This document shows positions 20,179-30,673 of a stretch of DNA of 64,000 nucleotides, piece by piece (position 1 is the stretch's first letter; every line of letters begins with the position of its first letter). The translations under genes were made by a program, and so were the position numbers. A model generated the notes under the pieces. That model was not told where the DNA came from. It worked only from the letters and a program-made list of their open reading frames with translations, and ran no database searches. The stretch is from CAWCUK01 sp963798775 (lineage in GTDB: Bacteria > Bacteroidota > Ignavibacteria > Ignavibacteriales > Ignavibacteriaceae), in contig CAWCUK010000001.1 in NCBI GenBank assembly GCA_963798775.1, positions 1,674,001 to 1,738,000 on the forward strand, given 5' to 3'.

Positions 20179-23100
20179 AGAATTTTTATCTGAAGTATAA
20201 AAGTCCTATTGCGGTAATTCTGTTTATAATACTTGCCGGAGGAATTTACGCAATATTGAATATTCAATCCGGCTTATTCCCGGATATAACATTTCCCAAA
20301 ATTAAAATTATTGCGGATAACGGTGAACAGCCGGTCGATAAAATGATGGTGACTGTAACAGTGCCGCTGGAAAATGCAATCAAACGGGTTCAGGATTTAA
20401 ATTTAATTAGAAGCATTACCAGCAGGGGAAGCTGTGAAATTTCAGCTTTTTTTAATTGGAACTCCGACATTGATCTCGACAAACAAAGAATTGAAGCGAG
20501 GATAAATGAAATAAAACAAAACCTTCCGCAGGGAATTAATATTTCAGTGGAAAAAATGAATCCGTCAATTTTCCCGGTTATGGGTTTTTCATTAGAAGGA
20601 AAAGGATACAGCGAAATTGAGTTACGGAATATTGCCGAATATACAATTAAACCGTTTCTTTCAAGAATTGAAGGAATTTCTGAAGTTGCTGTAGCCGGAG
20701 GAAAGGTAGAAGAATATCATATAATTTTAAATTCTCAGAAATTAAGTAACTTAAAAATTCCGCCTAAAAGTGTAGCGGATAAAATAAAGCAGTCAAATTT
20801 TATAACATCAACCGGCTATTTAAATAGTTATAACAGGCTTTATCTAACTTTAACAGAAGCCTCGCAGCAGGATATAAAAGATTTAAAAAATTTAGTTATC
20901 GCAAACAATAACAATAGGATAATTCATTTAAAAGATATTGCGGAAATAAAATTAGGCGCTGAAAAAAATTATACAAAGATAAAAGCTAACGGAAAAGTAG
21001 TCCCTTTAATTAATATCCTCAAACAGCCGAACGCCAATCTTATTGATGTTGAAAACGCGGTTAACAAAAATCTGCCGGACTTAAAAAAAATATTGCCGAA
21101 AGGAATAACTCTTCATCCTTTTTATAACCAGGCAAATTTTGTTTCCGACGCTATTGGAAGTATTGTTGATGTTGTCTGGATCGGATTATTACTCGCTATT
21201 CTTGTTACTGTAGTTTTTTTACGTTCAATAAAAGCCAGTTCGGTTATTCTTGTTACAATTCCAATTACTCTCGGTTTAACATTCTTAGTCTTATATGTAA
21301 TCGGTTACACTATTAATATTATGACTATCGGAGCGATAGCGGCTTCAATAGGGTTGATAATTGATGACGCTATAGTTGTGGTTGAGCAAATTCATCGAAC
21401 GCATGAGGAAAATCCGGAAGAAACAAGCCGTACATTAGTAATAAAAGCGATAAAATATTTACTTCCCGCAATGATCGGTTCTTCACTCAGTACAATTGTA
21501 ATTTTTCTTCCTTTCTTTTTAATGAGCGGAGTCGCGGGCGCTTATTTTAAAGTTTTAACCGATACGATGATAATTACTTTAGTCTGTTCATTTTTTGTAA
21601 CCTGGATTGGTCTGCCTGTAATTTACCTCCTTTTTTCTAAAAAAGAATCCGCGCTGCAGGAACATAAAGAAGTAAAGAAAAGAAACTGGGTTTATTTTTT
21701 TATTCGCAGGCCTGCCATTTCTCTGATTTTTGTGTTAATCTTAATTGTTTCATCATGGTTTATAATTCCTTCATTGCCTTCGGGATTTTTGCCAAATATG
21801 GATGAAGGATCTTTAATTTTAGATTTTGTCAGCCCGCCCGGAACTTCATTGGAAGCGACAAATAAAATGCTGAATATTGTTGACGATATTCTTCAAAAAT
21901 ACACCGGCAGTTGAAAGTTTCTCGAGACAGATCGGAACACAAAACGGATTTTTTATCACCGAACCGAATACAGGCGATTATACTATTCAATTAAAGAAGA
22001 ATAGAGATTTAACAACCGAACAAGTTGCCGATGAAATTCGCGGGAAAATTGAGGCGAAACTTCCGGCACTTCAAGTTGATTTCGGACAGATTATTGAGGA
22101 TATGATAGGCGATTTAATTAGTACAAAACAGCCGATTGAAGTAAAGATTTTTGGAGATGACCAAAAGTATTGGAAAAATTAGCTAAACAAGTTGCCGATA
22201 ACAGTTGATAATACAAAAGGAACAGCCGATGTTTTTAATGGAATTACCGTTGCCGGGCCCAGCATAATCTTCAATCCTAAATACACCGAACTCGCCCAAT
22301 ACGGCCTTACTCCGGAGGAACTTCAGTTTCAGATGAACTCGAAGATTAAAGGAGAAAAAGTCGGCGATATTCTAAGCAAAAAAAGATTGATAAATATCCG
22401 GATGTTCGAGGGAAGCATTAATAATACTTTGAATGACTTGAAACATAGTTTTATTTACTTAAACAACGGTACAATAAAACCGGTAAACGAATTTGAAAAT
22501 GTTAAAATTGAAAAAGGTGTAGCGGAAATAACACGAGAAAATTTAAAACAAATGATTGCTGTTACGGCTCGTTTAAATAACCGCGATTTGGGAAGTACAT
22601 TAAGTGATATTCAAAAAAACATAAAACAAAAAGTAAAATCTCCCAATGGCTATGAAATTGTTTACGGAGGTTCATACGCTGAACAGCAGAAAGCATTTAG
22701 CGATTTATTAACAATTTTAATACTCGCTGTTTTATTAGTTTTTACTGTAATTCTATTTTTATTCAGAAGCATTAAAATTTCTTTCGCTATTATCTTTATA
22801 GCTATTCTGGGAATAGCCGGAAGCCTTATCGCGTTGTTTGTTACCGGCACTCCGCTAAATGTCGGGAGTTATACAGGAATAATTATGATTGTGGGAATTA
22901 TAGGAGAAAATTCTATCTTCACTTATTTGCAGTACAATGAATTCAAACAAAAAAATAAAAGCAAAGAAGAGTCAATTGTTTATTCAATTTCAACCAGGCT
23001 CCGGCCAAAACTTATGACAGCCTTCGGAGCAATAATAGCTTTGCTTCCGCTTGCTTTCGGAATCGGAACCGGCGCGCAAATGCATCAGCCGCTGGCTATC

Positions 23101-23181
23101 GCTATAATTGGAGGTTTTATTGTTGCGCTTCCGCTTTTATTAATTGTGCTTCCCAGTATTTTAAAAGTAATTGAGAAGTAG
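20175..23181 (+). pseudogene. RND efflux pump (AcrB/CusA superfamily), three indels
   Basis: About 1000 residues if the frame is repaired, the usual length. Intact parts: 20175-21914 (first membrane helix, porter domain, G-L-I-I-D-D-A-I-V-V-V-E in helix 4 with the paired aspartates), 21877-22182 and 22192-23181 (second porter half and last helices). There is one extra base near 21895-21910, a missing base near 22165 and an extra one near 22200; the last two nearly cancel. Proton-driven export across both membranes is the family function. The substrate is unknown; the paired two-component system would fit metals or drugs. Confidence 0.85.
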
Positions 23182-23282
23182 TTGGTTCAATTCTAAATTT
23201 TAAAAGGTGTATGTCCTGTTGGAAAATTATTCTCTTTAATCACAAAAATACTTTAGGATATTCATTAATCTAGAAAATTAAA

Positions 23283-23988
23283 ATGAGGTTTAATTTGTTG
23301 TATAAATATTTTTGGTGTAGATGCGTTATTTGTGTCTTTATTCTTCTTCCATTTAAAATATACGCTCATCGGGACGATTTTCTTGATGAAACAATGGTGT
23401 ATCTTACGCTGAAACAGCAAGAACTGGAATTAGAATATTGGTTCGATTACGGCAGTGAATCAAATATAAATTTTATAAACAATAACTTTGCTTCAGAATA
23501 TGGAATTACAAATCATTGGATGATTGACGGCAGAATAACTTATAATAGTCCGGAAGTTAAAAACTTCAACTTCAGGTACGGTAGATTTGAAACAAGATAT
23601 AGATTTTATGACGAAGGGGTAAAACCTTTGATATTGCGGTATCCGCCGAAGTAAATTCCGAAAAGACTTTAGCTGGCGAAAGTGAATTAGGGGTAGAAGG
23701 AAGGATTATTTTATCAAAAGATTTTGCGGAAAAATTAAATCTTACTCTTAACTTAGCAGAAGAAAAATCATTCGATTCCCGTAACGGCTCGTTCAATCCT
23801 TCTTTTGGTTTTAGATATGATTTAAATAACTTGTTCCGTTTCGGATCCGAATTTAAATATCTAACAGCGCCGTTCCTCAGGTATGGTTTACCTTTGGAGA
23901 GGATATTACGGTAAAGCTTGGTTATTCTGTAAGTTTTAAAAATAATCCGATAAATTTCGGACGATTAGCTTTTGAAGTTGAATTGTAA
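23283..23988 (+). pseudogene. Uncharacterised envelope protein of the efflux locus, frameshifted
   Basis: A signal peptide-like start (I-L-L-P-F-K-I-Y-A-H) is followed by alternating strands typical of outer membrane barrels (L-E-L-E-Y-W-F-D-Y-G, W-M-I-D-G-R-I-T-Y). One base is missing near 23636 and another near 23885; repaired, it runs D-I-A-V-S-A-E-V-N and ends L-A-F-E-V-E-L. I do not recognise the family. Position after the RND pump suggests an accessory outer membrane protein of the same locus. Confidence 0.55.
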
Positions 23989-24374
23989 AATCAAAGAATT
24001 AATATCTTATTTTTGATTTTTGAAATATATTTCCTTTTGAATCTAAAACTCCTTATTTACCAGTTAATGCAAGTGTTTAAAGTATCTTTTATCAATTAAG
24101 TATTTGCTCGTAAAGTTATCGTATAAAAATCACTCTGCGTTATCTTCTCATTTTATAAATTATCCTAAATTATCTAAAACGATTTCAATTAACCAAAAAT
24201 ATTGAAAGTTACTTTATGAGGAAAGTGACAGCCCGTTTAGCATTTTTAATTCTTAATATAAATCAATTATGATTATTAACTTTTTGTTTTTAGAGGCATT
24301 TTGGGTAACTTATCCGGTATCATTAAAAACAATCGTATTAAAAAAAATAGACTTCAATGGGTATAAGTTCTAGT
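23989..24374. other. Intergenic stretch, nothing recognised
   Basis: 386 AT-rich bases between the efflux locus and a broken response regulator gene. I see no convincing ORF, terminator stem or repeat in it. Confidence 0.5.
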
Positions 24375-25032
24375 ATGAAGAAAATTTCAGTAATAGTTGT
24401 TGAGGATAATCGTTTTTTGCGGGATGGAATTACCGCCTTAATTGAAAAATAAAATGATATTAAAGTTGTCGGTTCTTTTGGCGATTCAGCTAAAGCTTTA
24501 CAAACTATTATTATGAATCCTCCCGATATAGTGCTTCTTGATCTTGGACTCCGTAATCAGACAAGCCTTAATTTTCTTTAGAACACTAAAAAAAAAATAA
24601 TGAATCAATAAAAATTATTGTTATGGATCTTTTGCCCACTGAAGAAGATGTTTTGGAGTTTGTTAAGGAAGGAGTTTCCGGATTCATCCTTAAAGATGCG
24701 AATATTGACGAGTTTCTTAATACCATTCGTATGGTTGTAGGCGGCGATAATATTCTCCCTACTAATTTAACAGAAACCCTCTTTTCACAGATTGTAAATA
24801 AGGCGATTAATGAAATACATCCTGAAAAAATTACCGAGGCGGTTAGAATGACCGGCAGAGAAAAACAGGTAATTGAACTTGTCGCCGACGGCTTAAGCAA
24901 TAGGGAGATCGCCTTTAAACTTCATCTTTCCCTTTTACCATTAAGAGTCATGTACACAATATCCTGGAAAAGCTTACACTCCATACCAGGGTTCAAATAG
25001 CAAACTACGCACGTACATCAGGGTTGGAATAA
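24375..25032 (+). pseudogene. NarL/FixJ-family response regulator, broken copy
   Basis: Closely resembles the intact regulators at 30836 and 32019 (I-V-V-E-D-N-R-F-L-R-D-G-I-T-A-L-I-E at the start, L-L-D-L-G-L-R-N-Q around the phosphoacceptor). It has an in-frame TAA about 25 codons in, a second stop near 24580, a frame change after an A-rich run near 24590-24600, and another near 24935 inside the helix-turn-helix. The remaining frame ends A-R-T-S-G-L-E at 25032. Two stops in addition to indels point to a real pseudogene. Confidence 0.8.
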
Positions 25033-25190
25033 TTTTCTCAGCCGTAAAAGCTTTAAATACTTCTTGAAATCCTCAAGTGTTAAAAAACTAGTCCTTCTTG
25101 CATCCCTTTAACAGATTAAATACACCAAATTTTAATTGTTAATTAAGTATCAACTCCGTGCTTTGCGTAAGATATTATTTTCGAATTGTG

Positions 25191-25226
25191 TAGTCCCTTT
25201 TCATCCCTTCGCCCTATATATTATTA
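25191..25226 (+). promoter_or_regulatory. Shared TAG-TTTCATCC upstream element, site A
   Basis: TAG at 25191, then TTTTCATCCCTTCGCCCTAT beginning at 25198. It lies about 130 bases before the ATG of the ice-binding-like gene. One of five similar elements in 25-31 kb, each before a transcription unit. Confidence 0.6.
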
Positions 25227-25354
25227 CAAAACTTTAGCATAATTTACTTTCTAATAAATGGTAATAAACCGGGATGATCTAGTGAACTATGAATTTTAAA
25301 ATAATTAGAATTGGTTCAACACTTCCCTCGCACGAATTAATTTTTAGGAATTTT

Positions 25355-26440
25355 ATGAAAAATTTAATACAGAACAATAAATCAATTTATAGAAATTGGA
25401 CTTTAAAAATAGCGGCTATACTGATGATTGTTATTTCACCATATTGCGTTGTCTTTTCTCAATCTTCAGTTGTAAAGCTCGGAACGTCCGGTGATTTCGT
25501 AATTCTGGGGAAAACCGGAATTTCAAATACCGGATCAACTGAAATTACCGGAAACCTTGGAGTCAGCCCGATCGATCAAACGGCTATAACGGGATTTGGA
25601 CTAATTCTGGATGCTACAGGCACATTTTCAACATCATCTTTAGTTACAGGAAAAATATTTGCCGCAGATTATACCGATCCAACTCCGTCCAAACTAACCA
25701 CGGCAATAGGTGATATGGAAACCGCATATACAGATGCAGCCGGTAGAAACTTTACCTGATTACACAGAATTATATGCCGGAGATCTTACCGGACAGACTC
25801 TCACTCCTGGCCTTTATAAATGGGGAACCGGTGTATTGATTTCCAAAGGGGGCGTAACTATTTCCGGAAATGAAAGTGATATCTGGATATTTCAGGTAGC
25901 GCAGGACCTTAGCTTTATCGAACGGCGCAATAGTTACTTTGGCCGGAGGAGCAAAAATCTCCAACATATTCTGGCAGGTAGCCGGACAGACAACTATAGG
26001 TACTACTGCTTCGATGAAAGGAATAATTTTATGTCAAACACAAATTGTAATGAAAACAGGCGCGGTTTCTTAACGGAAAAGCGCTGGCACAAACAGCAAT
26101 TACTTTAGATGCTAATCAAATAATAAGTCCGGTCATTACTTCTGTTGAGACCGATAATGAACCAAATAAATTTGAGCTTATGCAAAATTATCCAAATCCA
26201 TTTAATCCTTCTACAGTTATTCAATATAATATTGAGAAAGCCGCTCATGTTTCATTAAAGGTTTTTAATCTTCTGGGAAGTGAAGTCGCTACTCTTGTAA
26301 ATGCTTATCAAGAGGCTGGCAGCTATAAAGTAACTTTAGATGCCGGCTCCTTAGTCGACGGGTTATCTAACGGTGTATACTTCTACCGTTTGTCAGCGGG
26401 ATCATTTATTTCAACGAAAAAGTTTATTCTGTTGAAGTAG
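25355..26440 (+). CDS. DUF3494 ice-binding-like protein with type IX sorting domain (frameshifted)
   Basis: ATG at 25355 (AGGA six bases before) gives a long signal peptide ending near V-V-F-S-Q. The mature part matches the ice-binding/DUF3494 family: V-K-L-G-T-S-G-D-F-V-I-L, G-N-L-G-V-S-P, D-M-E-T-A-Y-T-D-A-A-G-R, G-L-Y-K-W-G-T-G-V-L-I, N-I-F-W-Q-V-A-G-Q-T. The C-terminus (26180-26440, opening Q-N-Y-P-N-P-F-N-P-S-T) is a type IX secretion sorting domain. Indels near 25738, 25925 and 26070 break the frame, which is recovered each time. The family includes ice adhesins, but many members occur in non-polar bacteria, so a role in ice is not implied. Confidence 0.8.
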
Positions 26441-26483
26441 TTATTAAAATCCTTAACAGCGCCGTTTTATTTTTTACTTTCAG

Positions 26484-26516
26484 TCAAACGGATTAATCCA
26501 TTTTATATCCGTTTGA
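26484..26516. promoter_or_regulatory. Perfect 10-bp inverted repeat
   Basis: TCAAACGGAT (26484-26493) and ATCCGTTTGA (26507-26516) with a 13-base spacer, about 45 bases after the stop of the secreted protein. No T run follows, so an operator or RNA hairpin is as likely as a terminator. The surrounding 26441-26775 has no gene. Confidence 0.45.
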
Positions 26517-26642
26517 ACCATTTGTAAATTACCTCAATCTTATAACTCAGATGAAGATTTTCAATTAAGCGTGTATAATTTTGTTTAATTTAAAAATCTT
26601 TTCGATATTATTGCTGCCTCTTTTATCACACCTCTATCCTAC

Positions 26643-26680
26643 TAGTTCCTTTTTCATCCCCATGCACTATAGCAATAAGG
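26643..26680 (+). promoter_or_regulatory. Shared TAG-TTTCATCC upstream element, site B
   Basis: TAG at 26643 and TTTTTCATCCCCATGCACTA starting at 26650. It lies about 100 bases before the DUF4398 lipoprotein gene. Confidence 0.55.
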
Positions 26681-26775
26681 GATTTCGATGGATACCTTGA
26701 ATTAAAATTAAAAACAGTTTTTTCCACCCTGTAATAACAGGAATAAAAAGTAAACCATTAATAAAGGAGTATCCA

Positions 26776-27156
26776 ATGAAACTTATGAAGATAATTATGG
26801 CGATGGGGGTTGTACTCTTCGCTATAGCAATTGCGGGATGCGGAAGCAGCACGGCTATGATTGACAAAGAAGCTTCTACATCATCTATTAGGGCCGCTGA
26901 GGAAGTTGGCGCGTCCGGTATTTCCAGCGCTTCTCTTTACTTACAATTAGCAAAAGAAGAACTGGCAAAAGCTCAGGTATTCGCTGAAAATGACGAAAAA
27001 GATAAGGCGGATTCGATGCTTTTACGTGCCCAAACCGACGGTGAACTGGCCGTCGCGCTTTCTCGCAGCGATAATGATAAGAAAGAAGCGGCAGCGGCAA
27101 TTGATAGAGTACAGCAGCTTCGTAAAGACAACAATATACCTCAAGAAAGGAATTAA
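26776..27156 (+). CDS. DUF4398-like lipoprotein
   Basis: 126 residues with a lipoprotein signal peptide (lipobox I-A-G-C, Cys21 or so). The mature part is a helical, alanine- and charge-rich domain (Y-L-Q-L-A-K-E-E-L-A-K-A, A-x-x-L-L-x-R-A) like DUF4398 proteins, and ends in a coil. An AAAGGAG ribosome site precedes the ATG. The next gene starts three bases after its stop and shares a related helical domain, so the two likely work together at the envelope. Confidence 0.75.
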   Translation: MKLMKIIMAMGVVLFAIAIAGCGSSTAMIDKEASTSSIRAAEEVGASGISSASLYLQLAKEELAKAQVFAENDEKDKADSMLLRAQTDGELAVALSRSDNDKKEAAAAIDRVQQLRKDNNIPQERN

Positions 27157-27159
27157 ATA

Positions 27160-27981
27160 ATGAAACCTGTTATATATTTTATATCAATACTATTTGCCGG
27201 GCTGTTTATTAGCTGCAGTGCAAGCTTACCTCCGCAGGAATTGGTAAACGCGCGCCAGGCTTTTCAACAGGCTAAAGCCGGACAGGCAGCGGTATTAGTT
27301 CCGGCCGAGCTTCATAAAGCACAAACCGCGCTTGACGCCGCGGAAAAGTCCTTCATGGAAGAGCCTGATTCTTACCAGACTCGCGATCTTGCTTATGTAG
27401 CGGACCGCAAGGCTAAAATAGCTGAGGCATTAGCGGTTACATTCGCTGAAAATGAAGCTACCACCAAAGCAAAGAAAGATTATGAGACAACGCAAGCTAA
27501 CATAATGAAAAAAACAACTGAACAACTTGAGATTGCTAAAAAAGCGCAGATTGATGCCGAAAAAGCAGCCGCCGACGCGCGCGCGGAACTAGCGAAACTT
27601 GCCGCTGTTAAGGAAGAAACACGAGGACTTGTAATTACCCTTTCCGGAAGCGTATTGTTTGCTTCCAATCAATCTGCACTTTTGCCGGCGGCACTGGATC
27701 GTTTAAACAAGGTTGCCGACGCGCTGCTCGCGACAAAGGAGCGAAGGCTTACGATTGAGGGATATACCGATTCACAAGGTTCATCAAATTATAATCTTGT
27801 GTTATCCCAAAAACGAGCTGATGTTGTGCGTTCTTATTTAATTTCAAGAGGATATTCTGGTGATCTTATTCAGGCGCGTGGAATCGGAGAAGAAAATCCG
27901 ATCGCGAATAATACTACTGCCGAAGGGCGTGCCAATAACCGCCGTGTTGAAATTGTAATTGATAAGGGTTCTAAAATGTAA
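27160..27981 (+). CDS. OmpA-family lipoprotein with DUF4398 helical domain
   Basis: 273 residues: lipoprotein signal (lipobox F-I-S-C, Cys20), a DUF4398-like helical region (P-A-E-L-H-K-A-Q-T-A-L-D-A-A-E), an alanine-rich coiled coil, and a C-terminal OmpA peptidoglycan-binding domain (residues about 155-270) with L-T-I-E-G-Y-T-D-S-Q-G-S, N-x-x-L-S-Q-x-R-A and N-R-R-V-E-I. It is expected to tether an envelope membrane to peptidoglycan. It is translated together with 26776-27156. Confidence 0.88.
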   Translation: MKPVIYFISILFAGLFISCSASLPPQELVNARQAFQQAKAGQAAVLVPAELHKAQTALDAAEKSFMEEPDSYQTRDLAYVADRKAKIAEALAVTFAENEATTKAKKDYETTQANIMKKTTEQLEIAKKAQIDAEKAAADARAELAKLAAVKEETRGLVITLSGSVLFASNQSALLPAALDRLNKVADALLATKERRLTIEGYTDSQGSSNYNLVLSQKRADVVRSYLISRGYSGDLIQARGIGEENPIANNTTAEGRANNRRVEIVIDKGSKM

Positions 27982-28003
27982 ATTTAAGATTGCTCAAATT
28001 ATA

Positions 28004-28145
28004 GAGGCTGTTTCAAAAATTAAAAATCTGTCATTCTGGTGGAGTCCTCGACTGAAGAATCTCTTTAATATAAAATCGAGATTTTTCATCAGTCAAAGAC
28101 AAATTCAGAATGACAAATTGTACTTTTGAGACAGCCTCTTTTTTT
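28004..28145. repeat. Long imperfect inverted repeat (MITE-like) with T run
   Basis: The ends GAGGCTGTTTCAAAA (28004-28018) and TTTTGAGACAGCCTC (28124-28138) pair with one mismatch, and TGTCATTCTG (28029-28038) pairs with CAGAATGACA (28106-28115). A run of T follows. It could serve as a terminator for the lipoprotein operon. Its length and nested arms look like a small mobile or dispersed repeat. Confidence 0.65.
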
Positions 28146-28222
28146 AGAATATATATCAGCCATACCACCGTTAAAATCTTTAATAAGCATACATTTAGAA
28201 ATAAAACTTAACAAAAAACAAA

Positions 28223-28468
28223 ATGGAAACATTAGCAAAATTATTATCAGCTTATATTATAATTCCTATTCCGGGATATAAAAAATTAATCGGCCATTTA
28301 ATGCCTCCGGCAGAGGAGTTTTTTGGTTTTACTATATTCTTTATAACTTTTTATTCAATGCGTATTATTACTTCAGTTACGGGTAATAAATTCAGTAATA
28401 TCCCTCCGGGTGATAAGATATTAAATAAATTATTCCAGCCATTAAAAATTTTGCAAAACTTAACCTAA
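28223..28468 (+). CDS. Small hypothetical membrane protein
   Basis: 81 residues with one hydrophobic segment (F-F-G-F-T-I-F-F-I-T-F-Y) and a possible shorter one near the N-terminus. No family recognised, and the ribosome site is weak. It stands alone between the inverted repeat and the YidB-kinase gene. Confidence 0.4.
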   Translation: METLAKLLSAYIIIPIPGYKKLIGHLMPPAEEFFGFTIFFITFYSMRIITSVTGNKFSNIPPGDKILNKLFQPLKILQNLT

Positions 28469-28472
28469 TGGA

Positions 28473-28508
28473 GTAACCTGTTTTTCATCCTTTCGCACGA
28501 TTGAATCC
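28473..28508 (+). promoter_or_regulatory. Shared TAG-TTTCATCC upstream element, site C
   Basis: TAACCTG at 28474 replaces TAG, then TTTTTCATCCTTTCGCACGA starts at 28481 with TTGAAT after it. It lies about 55 bases before the YidB-domain kinase gene. Confidence 0.6.
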
Positions 28509-28561
28509 CAAACATTTATACTGGAAATTGAACAACAGATACCAATAAAAAAATGTAGGAT

Positions 28562-29467
28562 ATGGATATTTTAGAAGCGATTCGTTCCGTTCTTATCAGT
28601 TACGATGAAAATAAAGTTCATTTGATAACATCCATTTTATTTTTAATTGAAGAAGAAAGCAACGGCTTGAGTGGCATGGCCTCCAAATTTGAAGAACATG
28701 GAATTGGAGATGTTTTTTCCTCATGGATTGGAAATGATGAAAATCTTCCAATTTCTTCTGATCAACTTACAGAGGATATTGGTGTTAATAGAATTAGCTC
28801 TATGTCTGATAAAGTCGGAGAAACAGCAAGAAAGCAGTATGAAAAAACCCTTACGGATGATATTGGAAAAAAAGAAGCATTACTTAAGGAAATACAACAC
28901 AGGATAAAAAACAGCTTTAGCATGATAACGAGTTTAATTAATCTGAGAGCCGATACAACACTATCCGATGAGACAACAAATGTCCTGGAGGAATTATCTT
29001 TAAGGGTAAAAGCTATTTCGGATTTATATTCCTTATTATCTGAAACAAATTCTTTTTACGAGATTCAGCTTAAAGTTTATTGCCATAGAGTAATTAATTC
29101 CCTTCTAAATCTTACAAAAAAAATTATACTAAATAAAAATATTGCTAACATTACCGCTCCCTCAAAAAATGCCGCAATGATAGGTATGATACTTGTTGAA
29201 TTAATTACAAATTCCTTTAATTATGCTTTCCCGGAGGAAAATGCCGGGATTATAAATGTTAGTTTAGAAGCAGACGATTCCCGAATTTTATTAACCGTGG
29301 AAGATAACGGAATAGGATTAGAGAAAGATTTTGATATTAATAATGTAACTAGCTTAGGGCTGCATCTGGTAAACTTAATGGTAAGCCAGCTTGATGGGAA
29401 AATTGATTTTAAAATGGAAAAAGGTACCAAAGTTACAATAGAATTACCTATTGAAACAAAAAGATAA
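28562..29467 (+). CDS. YidB-domain/HisKA_2 histidine kinase fusion
   Basis: 301 residues. Residues 1-90 look like the YidB/DUF937 family: G-L-S-G-M-A-S-K-F-E, G-I-G-D (47-50), S-W-I-G (54-57), N-x-P-I-S (61-65) and a D-Q-L-T-E-D-I-G helix. From about 105 a HisKA_2-type kinase follows (E-I-Q-H-R-I-K-N-S-F, H113), with the N box at E-L-I-T-N-S-F-N-Y-A (N217), V-E-D-N-G-I-G-L (248-250) and S-L-G-L-H-L-V. No membrane segment is seen. The NarL-type regulators nearby are candidate partners. The N-terminal domain as a sensor is an inference; I know of no described YidB-kinase fusion. Confidence 0.75.
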   Translation: MDILEAIRSVLISYDENKVHLITSILFLIEEESNGLSGMASKFEEHGIGDVFSSWIGNDENLPISSDQLTEDIGVNRISSMSDKVGETARKQYEKTLTDDIGKKEALLKEIQHRIKNSFSMITSLINLRADTTLSDETTNVLEELSLRVKAISDLYSLLSETNSFYEIQLKVYCHRVINSLLNLTKKIILNKNIANITAPSKNAAMIGMILVELITNSFNYAFPEENAGIINVSLEADDSRILLTVEDNGIGLEKDFDINNVTSLGLHLVNLMVSQLDGKIDFKMEKGTKVTIELPIETKR

Positions 29468-29500
29468 GAACGGCGCCGTAACATTTACTTGAAAAAAGAA

Positions 29501-29536
29501 CTAGCCTCTTTTCATCCCTTTGGGTGATTGAATCAG
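29501..29536 (+). promoter_or_regulatory. Shared TAG-TTTCATCC upstream element, site D
   Basis: CTAG at 29501, then TTTTCATCCCTTTGGGTGAT at 29508. The core TCATCC-CTTT-GGGTGA is nearly a perfect dyad here. It lies about 110 bases before the alcohol dehydrogenase gene. Confidence 0.6.
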
Positions 29537-29644
29537 TAAAATATTTTACATAGTTTGATAACGTAATATTATAAGTAACAAGAAACGATGAAAATTATGA
29601 AGGAACGAATCTAATTTTATCAACTTATATGAAAAGAGGATGAA

Positions 29645-30673
29645 ATGAAGGCATTAGTATATCACGGACCCGGCAAACGCAATTGGGAAGAAAAACCAAA
29701 ACCAGCAATTAAAAATCCCACAGACGCGATAATAAGAATAACTAAAACAACAATATGCGGAACTGACCTTCATATAATGAAAGGAGATGTTCCCGAAGTA
29801 ACCGATGGGCTTATACTCGGCCACGAGGGTGTTGGAGTTATTGAAGAAGCCGGGACAGGCGTTGCGAATTTTAAGGCCGGTGATAAAGTTTTAATTTCCT
29901 GCATTACATCATGCGGGATTTGTGAAGCCTGCAAAAAAGGAATGTATTCACATTGTGAAACCGGCGGCTGGATTCTAGGCCATTTAATCGACGGAACACA
30001 AGCGGAATATGTTAGAGTACCTCATGCCGATACAAGCCTTTATCATATACCCGACGGAGTTGAGGAAGAAGCTATTGTAATGTTAAGCGATATTCTTCCT
30101 ACAGGCTTTGAGTGCGGTGTACTTAACGGCCAAGTAAAACCGGGTGATACTGTTGCAATTGTAGGAGCGGGGCCAATAGGACTTGCAGCGCTTCTAACAG
30201 CTCAGTTCTATTCACCTTCTGAAATTATAATGATTGATTTAGATGAAAACCGTTTGAATGTAGCTAAAACTTTCGGGGCTACTAAATCGGTAAGCGGCGA
30301 TGCCGTAAATAAAGTTATGGAATTAACAAACGGCAAAGGCGTAGATGTCGCAATTGAAGCCGTGGGTATATCAACCACTTTCGATATTTGCCAATCAATT
30401 GTAGCGGCCGGAGGACATATTGCCAACGTAGGAGTTCACGGCAAAAGTGTTGAGCTGCATCTTGAAAAGTTATGGTCAAGCAACATTACTATTACAACAG
30501 GGCTTGTTGATACTGTTACCACTCCTATGCTTATGAAGACTGTAATCTCTGGAAAATTACAGCCGGAGATGTTAATAACTCATCATTTTAAATTAAGTGA
30601 GATAATGAAAGCGTACGATATTTTTGGAAATGCTTCAAAAGAAAAAGCGCTTAAGGTTATCCTTACAAATTAA
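29645..30673 (+). CDS. Zinc-dependent alcohol dehydrogenase (MDR family)
   Basis: 342 residues. Catalytic zinc ligands C38 and H60-E61 (L-G-H-E-G), structural zinc cysteines in C-G-I-C-E-A-C-K-K-G-M-Y-S-H-C, and NAD(P)-binding V-G-A-G-P-I-G-L. The family oxidises alcohols or reduces aldehydes/ketones; the substrate is not predictable. AGAGGA precedes the ATG. It shares its upstream element with the kinase and regulator genes on either side, so it may be part of the same response. Confidence 0.9.
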   Translation: MKALVYHGPGKRNWEEKPKPAIKNPTDAIIRITKTTICGTDLHIMKGDVPEVTDGLILGHEGVGVIEEAGTGVANFKAGDKVLISCITSCGICEACKKGMYSHCETGGWILGHLIDGTQAEYVRVPHADTSLYHIPDGVEEEAIVMLSDILPTGFECGVLNGQVKPGDTVAIVGAGPIGLAALLTAQFYSPSEIIMIDLDENRLNVAKTFGATKSVSGDAVNKVMELTNGKGVDVAIEAVGISTTFDICQSIVAAGGHIANVGVHGKSVELHLEKLWSSNITITTGLVDTVTTPMLMKTVISGKLQPEMLITHHFKLSEIMKAYDIFGNASKEKALKVILTN

